Both the position numbers and the translations under genes were made by a program. This document shows, piece after piece, positions 1-7,669 of a stretch of DNA of 21,970 nucleotides. The stretch spans positions 1 through 21,970 of the forward strand of contig JBIOVR010000520.1 in the NCBI GenBank assembly GCA_044867875.1, read 5' to 3'. The notes beneath the pieces are model-generated. The model did no database searches. It was not told the origin of the DNA and saw only the letters and a list, made by a program, of their open reading frames with translations. This DNA is from VBAS01 sp044867875. Its GTDB lineage: Bacteria; Bacteroidota; Bacteroidia; Chitinophagales; Chitinophagaceae. Every line of letters starts with the position of its first letter. Position 1 is the first letter of the stretch.

Positions 1-17
1 TTAAAACCAATCATTTC

Positions 18-692
18 ATGAAAAACCCAGAAACAACAAGCCATGTAATTAAGGTGGCTATTGCTGATGATCACACACTCTTCCGTTCCGGTGTGAAAGC
101 ATCTTTGACTGCGCATAAGGACATACACATGGTAGCTGAAGCTGAGAATGGCATGCAGATGCTTAATTTATTAAAGCATATTCAGCCCGATGTTGTACTT
201 CTTGATATATCAATGCCTATCATGGATGGTCTTGCAACTTTACCAGAAATAAAAAAATTATACCCCGGCGTGAAAGTGATCATGCTCAGCATGCACAATG
301 ATCATTCGATGATCAGCCGCATGATGGAGATAGGTGCTAACAGCTACCTGACAAAGGAAAGCGGCGCTGAAAAAATTTACGAAGCGATCAAGCAGGTATA
401 TGAGAATGAATTTTTCTTTAATGATCTTACGAATAAGGCATTGTTAAGTGGCTTGCGTAATAAAACTTTCGCTGATGCTCACAAACCTGCAGAAGTTCAT
501 CTAAATGAAAAAGAGATCACTATCCTACGCCTGATGTGTGAAGAGAAAAGCACCAAAGAAATTGCAGATATAGTTGACCTTAGCCCCCGCACCGTTGAAG
601 CTATCCGCGACAAATTAAAAACTAAGACTGGAACAAAGAGTATGGCCGGGTTGGTGATGTATGCGGTAAAAGCAGGGATCGTAGAACAGTAA
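18..692 (+). CDS. NarL/FixJ-type response regulator (receiver + LuxR HTH)
   Basis: A 224-residue two-component response regulator, expected to act in the cytoplasm as a phosphorylation-controlled transcription factor. The receiver domain covers about residues 11-130: acidic pair D17/D18, phosphoacceptor D63 in LLDISMP, switch S91 and conserved K113. A LuxR-type helix-turn-helix covers about 162-224 (LSPRTVEAIRDKL). Length is normal for the NarL family. The ATG at 18 gives a complete receiver domain with a short N-terminal extension. No kinase is visible beside it on the + strand, so its partner probably lies upstream of the window edge. It is a clear paralog of the regulator at 3379-4029; shared segments include MPIMDG, MEIGA and the FFND/YFND...NKALL stretch. 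Its target genes cannot be told from sequence. Confidence 0.95.
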   Translation: MKNPETTSHVIKVAIADDHTLFRSGVKASLTAHKDIHMVAEAENGMQMLNLLKHIQPDVVLLDISMPIMDGLATLPEIKKLYPGVKVIMLSMHNDHSMISRMMEIGANSYLTKESGAEKIYEAIKQVYENEFFFNDLTNKALLSGLRNKTFADAHKPAEVHLNEKEITILRLMCEEKSTKEIADIVDLSPRTVEAIRDKLKTKTGTKSMAGLVMYAVKAGIVEQ

Positions 693-713
693 TAAGAATA
701 TAAATATTTATTT

Positions 714-740
714 AATGCCACCAGAAGGTGGCATTTTTTA
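714..740. terminator. Rho-independent terminator shared by convergent genes
   Basis: A perfect stem of nine base pairs (714-722 with 727-735; core ATGCCACC / GGTGGCAT) has an AGAA loop and runs into T's on the + strand. It lies 22 bases after the stop of the + strand regulator and abuts the stop codon (738-740) of the - strand protease. On the - strand the stem is followed by an AT-rich run rather than pure T's, so termination there would be weaker. Confidence 0.85.
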
Positions 741-3356
741 TTGAGAGAAATAAATGGTATATCCACCTTTTGATTTTCTTTTCTTTTTTTCATCCACGAT
801 CATCTCCTGAATAAAAGTAAGTTCAGTCGGCGATTTCAAGTTTACTTTTTTTATAGTATATGTAAATAAAACTCTTTCTTTTGGTTTCATAATGAAAGTA
901 CAGTCTGCAAATATTGGTGAAATTTTATTCAAGATTTGTTTTGGGTCGTCAATGGTAATTTTTGTTTTTACATAAGTATTATAAGGATTATATGAATACA
1001 ATGCACTTGTTGTAGTAGCATCAGTGTTTGGTTCTACTTGAAAATTTTTATGTGAAATATTATTAAAATAGGGAGTTACTAAATCTAGATCGTTATCGCC
1101 GTTAGAAACCAATGGATCTTTATCGCAACTAATCATGGCCAAAAGACAGTAATGATTTACTGGATTTATACTTGGATCAGGAGGAGTAAAATCAAATGAA
1201 ACTATTTTGGCATCATCTAAACTTACACCTGCAGCTGTTTCTTTTAGAGCCAGTGAGCTACCGGAATAGGGTACTTCTGGCATCGTAATAGATCCCAGGC
1301 TTTTCCAGTTTGGATCAGTTGTGAAGCCTGCCGGAAAGCCGAACCATAAAGCTGGTAACGATGTACCGCCATATACCCAATATAATTTTATTGTTACATT
1401 GTTGGCTGGATTATAGCCTCGATTCCTTACACGGATATACACTTTATTTAGTTTGTTAGCTATCGGATTTTCGGTAATGAAGCTTTCAAACTTTTTACTT
1501 GTATTAGGTATTACTGCTGGTGTTGCATCAGCTAATGCATCAATTTTGATATCCGGGCTTTTCCAATGAGGATTGAACGTACGTGGATAGGTAAACTTTC
1601 TATTACTGGGTTGTTCAGTGTTTCCCCAATCCAAATCATTATCACGGATAAAAATATCCACACCATTTAACCCCCCTAAATCACCTCTAGGAGATGCAAT
1701 TCGTACCGCTTCAAATGCATTCAATCTGCCATAGCCATTTGGAGGATTGCCTGATGCTGATAAGCTATAGCCATTTGATGGATTGTAATTTCCAATGTCA
1801 GGATCTATTTTGTCAGCACAATCTTGTAATAAATATTGCATTTGTATTGGTGTAATGGATGGATCAACTGATAACACTAGTCCTGCAGTTCCTGAAACAA
1901 CAGGCGTGGCTGCTGAAGTGCCATCAAAGCAAGGTGTGTAATCTTGATTAACTGTGATAGGAAAACCACAGCTGCCGGGATTCGATGGGTTGTAACCATC
2001 TACGCCTGTAAGATCGGTAGTTAACATACCTAAACTTCCAGTGCCTGAGACATTATAGCTTGGAGCGAGGATGTCAATACACGTACCAACACCGTGACCG
2101 CCGTTTTTATCATAGTTGTTACTGCTTGAGACTGCTATTATCCAATTATTTAATCCGGGAAGCTCGGTTGAACAATTATTTCCACTGTTATCATTTGCTG
2201 CTGCAAAAATTACAACTCCCGCCTCATAAGCTTCCTTTATAGCACGGTCAGGGCTATAACCAATAGGATACGAAAAACTACATGAAATTATTTTTGCTCC
2301 TTTATTAACAGCATAATCAAAAGCGTATGCTATTGTGTATGAGTGAATCCCCATGTCAATAGGAATTATTTTACAATTCTTACACACTCCGCTAGTGGCA
2401 TTATCGTCAAAATGGCTACCAGCAGCAAGCCCTGTAACAGCTGTTCCGTGTTTTGAAATATCAGGAATCGGATCGCCACAATTACCATTATCATCAGCAT
2501 CACAATTAGAAAAATCCCATGCATATTCCGTAAGTATATTATCTCTTAAGTTAGGATGATCCATTTGAAACCCATTATCAATAATGGCAATTACTGTTCC
2601 TGAATTTTCCGGGATAAACCCCCATGCTTTATCAACATCAATGTCAGCGTCAATATCTGCACTCCCATTATTTGAGTCAGTATTATTAAGATGCCACTGA
2701 TAATCAGTTAAAGGATCTGAAAGGAATCGTATTGGCATTATAAAATTGGGCTCGACATATGCCACGATTGAAGTATCCATGAGATCATTCACTTGGTCAA
2801 ATATCTTTTTATTGCCTTCTCCTTTTGATTCAACGAGATATTTATAATTCTTAATAGTATTAATGTGAATTACTCTTAAATTATGAGTTTGTATAAAATT
2901 GTTTTTAATTGTTTCAGGCAGGCCCGGTTTAAACTCAAGATATATTTCCTGGTTTACTAGGAATGGGTCGGGATATTTTTGATTCCGGATCAATATACCA
3001 GAAGATTCTATCACATCTTTATTTTGTGCAGATAGGTTTTTTAATAATGACAATAATTTTTTTTCTGTAGTATTGATTTTTTTATTTGCAAAAAAAATCA
3101 AAATTTCTTCAGTCAATTGCCTGGCAAATGTGAAACCATTTACTTGCATTCTTTGTTTCAAACTGTCAGAATTTGCATTGTCTTGCAACACTACTCCAAT
3201 TGAATCATAATAAAACTGAAATTCTTTTTTCTCATTACCCGGAAAGGTATAAGTGAAAATTTTTGGCCCTGATTGACATCCTTGGATCTGTAATAGAATT
3301 AACGGTGCTAATGCAATCTGAATCCAGAATTGCATTAGAGTGATTTGTCGGACCAT
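738..3356 (-). CDS. Subtilisin-like (S8) serine protease, probable lipoprotein
   Basis: An 872-residue secreted serine endopeptidase. The N-terminus has a hydrophobic signal ending in IQGC (C27), a plausible but imperfect lipobox, so it may be membrane-anchored. Residues ~120-210 resemble a subtilase prodomain of the fervidolysin type. The catalytic domain is about 240-555: Asp260 in AIIDNGF, His303 in KHGTAVTG, oxyanion Asn388 in AAANDN and Ser481 in DGTSAATP, all intact. Cysteine pairs (CDADDNGNC, VCKNC) suggest disulfides outside the cytoplasm. Residues ~620-790 (YIRVRNRGYNPANNVTIKLYW) look like a CARDB-type beta-sandwich. It is the last gene of a five-gene block, 22 nt after a response regulator, which suggests it is an output or partner of that signalling system. 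Met8 at 3335 is an alternative start. The substrate is unknown. Confidence 0.93.
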   Translation of the reverse strand: MVRQITLMQFWIQIALAPLILLQIQGCQSGPKIFTYTFPGNEKKEFQFYYDSIGVVLQDNANSDSLKQRMQVNGFTFARQLTEEILIFFANKKINTTEKKLLSLLKNLSAQNKDVIESSGILIRNQKYPDPFLVNQEIYLEFKPGLPETIKNNFIQTHNLRVIHINTIKNYKYLVESKGEGNKKIFDQVNDLMDTSIVAYVEPNFIMPIRFLSDPLTDYQWHLNNTDSNNGSADIDADIDVDKAWGFIPENSGTVIAIIDNGFQMDHPNLRDNILTEYAWDFSNCDADDNGNCGDPIPDISKHGTAVTGLAAGSHFDDNATSGVCKNCKIIPIDMGIHSYTIAYAFDYAVNKGAKIISCSFSYPIGYSPDRAIKEAYEAGVVIFAAANDNSGNNCSTELPGLNNWIIAVSSSNNYDKNGGHGVGTCIDILAPSYNVSGTGSLGMLTTDLTGVDGYNPSNPGSCGFPITVNQDYTPCFDGTSAATPVVSGTAGLVLSVDPSITPIQMQYLLQDCADKIDPDIGNYNPSNGYSLSASGNPPNGYGRLNAFEAVRIASPRGDLGGLNGVDIFIRDNDLDWGNTEQPSNRKFTYPRTFNPHWKSPDIKIDALADATPAVIPNTSKKFESFITENPIANKLNKVYIRVRNRGYNPANNVTIKLYWVYGGTSLPALWFGFPAGFTTDPNWKSLGSITMPEVPYSGSSLALKETAAGVSLDDAKIVSFDFTPPDPSINPVNHYCLLAMISCDKDPLVSNGDNDLDLVTPYFNNISHKNFQVEPNTDATTTSALYSYNPYNTYVKTKITIDDPKQILNKISPIFADCTFIMKPKERVLFTYTIKKVNLKSPTELTFIQEMIVDEKKKRKSKGGYTIYFSQ

Positions 3357-3378
3357 AAAAGGTATATTATAAAGCTAA

Positions 3379-4029
3379 CTATTGTGTCAATCCGTTTTTC
3401 ACAGCAAACATGACCAACCCAGCAATATTTCTAACCCCAACTTTTTCAATCAGCCTTTGCCGAATACCTTCGACAGAACGGGGACTTAAAAAAATCTGTT
3501 TCCCTATTTCCGATGAAGTTTTTTCTTCACAAAGTAAGGTTAACACCTCAAGTTCCCGTTCTGTTAATTCAATGTTTTCTTTAAAAGAAGGCTTAATACT
3601 GTTTTTCAAGACAAGTTTTTTTAGCAAGGCCTTGTTTACAAGATCATTAAAATAATAGCCATTTTCACAAACAGCATAAATCGCTTTTAAGATCTCCTCT
3701 GGTTCAGCGTTTTTGAGCAAATATCCGCTTGCGCCGATCTCCATTAAATGAATTATAAATTTATCATCGTCATACATTGATACAACTAATATTTTAATGT
3801 CAGTATACTTTTTTCTGAGTACTTGTGTAGCCTCCATTCCATCCATAATTGGCATTTTCAAATCCATTATTATTACATCTGGCTTTTCCTTTTCAATATT
3901 AGCAATCAAATCCTCGCCATTATCAGCTTCATGAATTACAGAAAGATTTGGATCTAACGAAAAGCTTATTTTTAAACCTTCACGAAAAATTTTATAATCG
4001 TCAGCAATCGCAATTTTTATCTTTTTCAT
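3379..4029 (-). CDS. NarL/FixJ-type response regulator
   Basis: A 216-residue two-component response regulator. The receiver domain has D10/D11, phosphoacceptor D56 in IMDLKMP, switch S84 and K106. A LuxR-type helix-turn-helix covers about 155-216 (FLSPRSVEGIRQRL). All key residues are present. It starts 2 nt after the stop of the histidine kinase gene, so the two are an evident cognate pair. The protease gene follows 22 nt later. It is paralogous to the regulator at 18-692. Regulation of its own block is plausible for such systems, but no operator was identified. Confidence 0.95.
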   Translation of the reverse strand: MKKIKIAIADDYKIFREGLKISFSLDPNLSVIHEADNGEDLIANIEKEKPDVIIMDLKMPIMDGMEATQVLRKKYTDIKILVVSMYDDDKFIIHLMEIGASGYLLKNAEPEEILKAIYAVCENGYYFNDLVNKALLKKLVLKNSIKPSFKENIELTERELEVLTLLCEEKTSSEIGKQIFLSPRSVEGIRQRLIEKVGVRNIAGLVMFAVKNGLTQ

Positions 4030-4031
4030 GT

Positions 4032-4823
4032 TTACTGTACTATCGGTACTTTTAATGTGATTGAGTTGTCTATTTCAGATTTTTCATAAAAGATACTGCC
4101 TTTAAGTAAAATAATCCGATTCATTATATTTTTTAAGCCTAATCCCTCCGGCTTATATCTCAATTGTTCAAACTGTTCTTGGCTAAGACCTACGCCATTA
4201 TATTTGATCTCAAGACTGTAAGTGTTATAATCGCATGCAGAGTTTACTTTGATAGAATCCGCTTTCGCATGTTTGAGAATATTGTTGATCAATTCCTGAA
4301 AAATTCTGTAAACCCCAATATCAGTTTGAGGATTTTGAATCAAGTAATTATCATCCAAATTTACTTCTACTTTTATTAATTGACTTTTTACCGTTTTTTC
4401 GAAAAAATGACGAATCGCCTCATTTAAGCCAAACTCTTTTAGCAATGCGCTGTGAAGATTATGTGAAATACTCCTTACTTGTTGGATTGCTTCATTTAAA
4501 AGAAATTTCGATTTTTCATATAATTGCTTATCTGCTGTATCCAATGAGGCTTCTTTAATGTTTGAAAAATGAAGTCGAGTAGAGGATAATATGGCTCCGA
4601 CCTCATCATGCAATTGTTCTGCTATCCTGTGTCTTTCACCTTCTTCACTTTTTACAGCTGCTTCAATCAATTGGTTTTTTTGCTGTTCTTGTAATTCCTT
4701 TAAATCACTTTGAAAGCGGAGCTTTTTTCGCTGATGAATAACGAGAATGATAAGAAAACTTACCATTAAAGACAACATCACCAATATGCCAACGATTACA
4801 AGAAATTTAATGTCAGTACCCAT
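4032..4823 (-). CDS. Sensor histidine kinase, NarX-like (HisKA_3/HATPase), with altered G1 box
   Basis: A 263-residue membrane histidine kinase. One TM helix at ~7-29 is followed by a coiled linker (~32-65), the dimerisation/phosphoacceptor region with His72 in ERHRIAEQLHDEVG, and a GHKL ATPase domain at ~165-262. The N box (ELINN, N181) and G2 box (GLGLKNI, 227-233) are present. The G1 box reads YNGVG (208-212), where DNGxG is expected. The lost Asp normally contacts the adenine of ATP. There is no sensory domain, so input probably comes from a partner, and the 7-TM protein encoded just upstream (11-nt overlap) is the obvious candidate. The cognate regulator follows 2 nt downstream. Whether it still autophosphorylates is uncertain. 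Confidence 0.92.
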   Translation of the reverse strand: MGTDIKFLVIVGILVMLSLMVSFLIILVIHQRKKLRFQSDLKELQEQQKNQLIEAAVKSEEGERHRIAEQLHDEVGAILSSTRLHFSNIKEASLDTADKQLYEKSKFLLNEAIQQVRSISHNLHSALLKEFGLNEAIRHFFEKTVKSQLIKVEVNLDDNYLIQNPQTDIGVYRIFQELINNILKHAKADSIKVNSACDYNTYSLEIKYNGVGLSQEQFEQLRYKPEGLGLKNIMNRIILLKGSIFYEKSEIDNSITLKVPIVQ

Positions 4824-5496
4824 AAGATTGTCCCTTATAAAATTCTATTGACATACAGATGCAAAAAATGATAAATGTCAAATTATGAATATTCCATACC
4901 TCTACAGCAAAATCCATGTTGTTAACTATTAATGCTTCATAAAAAAGAAAAATAAAAAAATTAATTACAACGTATACTGAAAGTCCAGTTACTATCCAAA
5001 AACCAGGCACTTTACGAATTACTCTTATTTGCTCATCCATCAATAAATATAAATAGTATTGCAAACAATAAAATAAAAGAATGCCTGCAGCTACAGCTAG
5101 CATTAAACTACTGAGACGCATCCTTTCAAAAAAATCTTCAAAAAATAAAAAATTGATTATTATGAAAATACAAGCTAATAGAGGAATCACACGTTTGGCG
5201 GTTTTTAAAAAAGGTTGAACTAATAGATTAAAAAACCAAATGAATAAAAAAAGTTGGATTATCGCATGGGCATTATATAAATAATTGTTTGTACGGAGCC
5301 ATGAAGGAAAATGCCATGGCTTTTTAAACTCCATAATAATATCAGCAAATAGGAAAATAAAAAATGATAACCATATATAAATTTTTACAGGCTTAAGACG
5401 AGATGGTTGATTTCTATATTTCAAAACAATGATCAGAGGTATAAGCAAAGCCCATACCTCTGACCAATCTAATATTTTACCTAAGACTGTATTCAC
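4813..5496 (-). CDS. Seven-TM membrane protein of no recognised family
   Basis: A 227-residue polytopic inner-membrane protein with about seven hydrophobic segments (~13-30, 38-56, 73-95, 103-120, 128-151, 164-187, 200-217). Landmarks are KYRNQPSRLKP after TM1, NNYLYNAH before TM3 and VWNIHNLTF at the start of the last helix. I recognise no enzyme or transporter motif. The start is GTG at 5496, preceded by a GGAG about 8 nt upstream; no ATG lies near it. It begins 2 nt after the upstream gene and overlaps the kinase gene by 11 nt, which points to translational coupling and a role as the kinase's sensory partner (inference). It resembles the truncated protein at 21661-21970 in topology and in the N..LYN motif. 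Confidence 0.85.
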   Translation of the reverse strand: MNTVLGKILDWSEVWALLIPLIIVLKYRNQPSRLKPVKIYIWLSFFIFLFADIIMEFKKPWHFPSWLRTNNYLYNAHAIIQLFLFIWFFNLLVQPFLKTAKRVIPLLACIFIIINFLFFEDFFERMRLSSLMLAVAAGILLFYCLQYYLYLLMDEQIRVIRKVPGFWIVTGLSVYVVINFFIFLFYEALIVNNMDFAVEVWNIHNLTFIIFCICMSIEFYKGQSYGY

Positions 5497-5498
5497 TT

Positions 5499-6104
5499 TT
5501 ATTCTCCATTTTTAGGTGGGGATGGATTCGTGGCAGGTTCTGCCAAAGGAGTTGGGCATGGATTGGGTATGCAAACTACTGATATTTTATAGCGTATGAA
5601 TTTAGTAGTTGCATCAACTTCGGGTGTAAACAAAAGGTGATTATAAGGTTGTGGATTGTTATGACCAAAAATCTCCTCCAGGTAATCATCAATCGCATTT
5701 ATTTGTATTTCTTGATTGCCTAAAAATTTGACGTCTGGCAATGGTAAATATCCATTTCCAGTTGGCGCAAGCATTACAGAATCTTTGTACCAAGTAAAGT
5801 GATTGTTTTTTGATGCAAATGCTGCTAATGTTGGGTAGTTTGAAAATGCATCGTCGAAATAGAAAACAAATACTAGTTTTTTTGCTTTATCTGCTCCAGC
5901 ACCTTTTATTGTTTCATATTGACTTTTTTTCAATACTAACCTGTGAAGGGTGCCTGTCAATGGGGAAGTAAGAGTTGTAACCGCTCCCGGTTTTTTATCT
6001 CCAGATTTGTCCTCTCCACTTTTTCTCCACCAACAGCAATAAAGAGAAATAATAATAATAATTAACAGTAAGGCAACTAAGATGAGGAATTGACTCCGTT
6101 TCAT
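5499..6104 (-). CDS. Membrane-anchored extracytoplasmic protein, unknown function
   Basis: A 201-residue protein, first gene of the five-gene signalling block. Residues ~6-22 are a strongly hydrophobic helix followed by CCWWRK, with no proper lipobox, so a single N-terminal anchor with the rest in the periplasm is most likely. A charged Gly/Lys/Asp-rich linker (~27-40) leads to a mixed alpha/beta region (~50-175). The C-terminus is Pro-rich with two cysteines (CIPNPC). I do not recognise a family. Given its position upstream of the 7-TM protein, kinase and regulator, it may be a ligand-binding or signal-presenting component (inference). A similarly placed but not obviously similar small protein lies at 21160-21636. 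Confidence 0.8.
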   Translation of the reverse strand: MKRSQFLILVALLLIIIIISLYCCWWRKSGEDKSGDKKPGAVTTLTSPLTGTLHRLVLKKSQYETIKGAGADKAKKLVFVFYFDDAFSNYPTLAAFASKNNHFTWYKDSVMLAPTGNGYLPLPDVKFLGNQEIQINAIDDYLEEIFGHNNPQPYNHLLFTPEVDATTKFIRYKISVVCIPNPCPTPLAEPATNPSPPKNGE

Positions 6105-6425
6105 AAAAAATAATTTTTAGGTGAATAAATAGTGGATGGGGTAAGCTTCAACAGGGGAGATATTCATCTAATTTAATTATTACACCTCAAATATCAAACA
6201 GCCTTGTTCCAAAAACCAGCGTACAAGTACGCATTCTAAAGAAAAGGAGTTTCTACGCAGGCGTCTTTCAGCAATTACATGTTAGTACGTTGTCATGTTT
6301 ATACGAGATGATACGCTTAGCGAATAGTTATGCTAACGTACTAATTCCCAATATTTTTTTTGCGTACATGCTACCTTGTTCCAGGGGCATGTGTGAGGCA
6401 AAATTGTGGTATAAAAATAACCGCT
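6105..6425. other. Structured intergenic region between divergent genes
   Basis: A 321-base stretch without a supported gene, between the - strand signalling block and a + strand small-protein gene, so it should hold promoters for both. It contains a short hairpin GCGTACAAGTACGC (6219-6232), a 10-bp inverted repeat (6282-6291 with 6335-6344), a repeated 10-mer CCTTGTTCCA (6202-6211 and 6374-6383), and five copies of CGTAC/GTACG in about 150 bp. Open reading frames here have no protein-like features. No convincing TAnnTTTG box was found in either direction. Confidence 0.6.
6282..6344. repeat. 10-bp inverted repeat with 43-nt spacer
   Basis: TTAGTACGTT at 6282-6291 is the exact reverse complement of AACGTACTAA at 6335-6344. 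The spacer contains a further small palindromic stretch (CGCTTAGCG). It could be a paired operator or the stem of an RNA structure. There is no T-run, so it does not look like a terminator. Confidence 0.6.
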
Positions 6426-6836
6426 ATGACACCTCAAAAAACCTTCCGCATCAGTCTAGCAGCCATCATGATCTGCTCTTTTATGTTGGCTCCAATTAGC
6501 TCAAGTGAAGCTATACACAAGTCAAAAAGGATATCCTTCAGCACCCAACAACAGGTGGTTGATGAAGGGTATTCTAAACAGACAAATAATATTGATCTTA
6601 CGATCCCTTTAGGTAATAGAAAGGAAAAAGAAAAGAATGGTGGTCATAATGAGGATCAGCCAAAAACAAAACATCATTCTGATGAAGAAAAACATAAAAA
6701 CCATGTTTATCATTATCACAGGATAAAAGCAAAGAAAAAAATCCATACCACACTTTTGCAATTATGCCTGAAAATTTTTATTGCAATTAGTTTTATTTCA
6801 GTATTACTTTGCGGCTACCTGAGTATTGGTCATTGA
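6426..6836 (+). CDS. Small exported or membrane protein, His/Lys-rich, unknown
   Basis: A 136-residue protein of no recognised family. The ATG at 6426 is chosen because it directly begins a signal-like segment (MTPQKTFRISLAAIMICSF...SSEA); a longer start at 6360 would add 22 residues of poor quality. The middle (~60-105) is very hydrophilic and rich in Lys, His, Glu and Asn. The C-terminus (~110-133) is a strong hydrophobic helix (LCLKIFIAISFISVLLCGYL). It is probably anchored at one or both ends with the charged segment exposed. The stop lies 4 nt before the aminotransferase start, so the two are likely co-transcribed. The His-rich segment could bind metal, but nothing proves this. Confidence 0.65.
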   Translation: MTPQKTFRISLAAIMICSFMLAPISSSEAIHKSKRISFSTQQQVVDEGYSKQTNNIDLTIPLGNRKEKEKNGGHNEDQPKTKHHSDEEKHKNHVYHYHRIKAKKKIHTTLLQLCLKIFIAISFISVLLCGYLSIGH

Positions 6837-6840
6837 AAAA

Positions 6841-7665
6841 ATGAAAAAATATTTTAATTATAACGGAAGGTTTTTTGCGGATGATGAAATAGTTCTATCT
6901 AAAGACGATAGGAGTTACCGGTATGGCGATGGACTTTTTGAAACTATGAAATTGATAAAAGGAAATATTTTATTGGAGGACTACCATTTTGAAAGATTGT
7001 TTTTGGGTTTAGATGTTTTAAAAATTCATACCCCTGTTAATTTTACAAGGCAGAAGATTGAAAATGAAATTAAAGAACTGAGTAAAAAGAATGAATGTGA
7101 GAGGTCTGCGAGGATCCGCCTGTCAGTATCAAGAGGAAATGGCGGGCTTTATGATTGCGACAATAAATTTTCTTATTTAATTGAATGCTGGCCATTGGAG
7201 CAAAAGGCCCTAAATGAAAATGGATTGGTTATTGATATTTTTCCAGACGCAAGAAAAAGCATTGATGTTTTTTCAAATCTTAAATCTGCCAATTATCTTC
7301 CTTATGTAATGGCTGCTATTTGGGCCAAAGAAAATAAACTGAACGATGCTTTAATACTAAACCAGCATGACCGGATCTGTGATTCAACAATTGCCACTGT
7401 TTTTTGGGTAAAAGATAATAACGTCTTTACCCCTCCCTTAATTGAAGGTTGTGTTGCAGGGGTGATGAGAAAAAAAATTTTAGAACTGGCAATACGGAAT
7501 TCTGATCATCTAATGCAAGAAGCTATTCTTACCCAGGAGATCTTGCTTCAGGCAGATGAGGTTTTTCTCACGAACGCTACTACAGGCATAAGATGGGTAA
7601 AAGAATGTCGGAGTAAGATCTATAAGAATACGATCAGTAGCAAAATATTTACCGAACTGGACTAA
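6841..7665 (+). CDS. Class IV PLP-dependent aminotransferase / aminodeoxychorismate lyase-like
   Basis: A 274-residue fold-type IV PLP enzyme (branched-chain aminotransferase / PabC superfamily). The N-terminal motif SYRYGDGLFET (25-35) and catalytic Lys148 in SNLKSANYLP are present. The later motif LNQHDRICDSTIATVFW has Asp181 where the family usually has the Glu that contacts the PLP ring nitrogen, and Thr186 where Asn is common. The C-terminal EGCVAGVMRKKIL and TNATTGIRWV are typical. ATG at 6841 is preferred to an upstream TTG at 6826 that would overlap the previous gene. Candidate roles are 4-amino-4-deoxychorismate lyase or a branched-chain or D-amino-acid aminotransferase; sequence alone does not decide. 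Its stop is 4 nt from the stop of the convergent barrel gene. Confidence 0.9.
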   Translation: MKKYFNYNGRFFADDEIVLSKDDRSYRYGDGLFETMKLIKGNILLEDYHFERLFLGLDVLKIHTPVNFTRQKIENEIKELSKKNECERSARIRLSVSRGNGGLYDCDNKFSYLIECWPLEQKALNENGLVIDIFPDARKSIDVFSNLKSANYLPYVMAAIWAKENKLNDALILNQHDRICDSTIATVFWVKDNNVFTPPLIEGCVAGVMRKKILELAIRNSDHLMQEAILTQEILLQADEVFLTNATTGIRWVKECRSKIYKNTISSKIFTELD

Positions 7666-7669
7666 ACAA

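Noticed and set aside
738..6104. Toxin-antitoxin or phage-defence island around the protease
   Set aside because: There are no nuclease, NTPase, reverse transcriptase or mobile-element genes nearby. The protease carries an export signal, whereas defence proteases usually act in the cytoplasm.
6290..6499. Open reading frame in the structured intergenic region
   Set aside because: The protein has no domain or signal features, overlaps the better-supported gene at 6426, and the frame crosses the inverted repeat.
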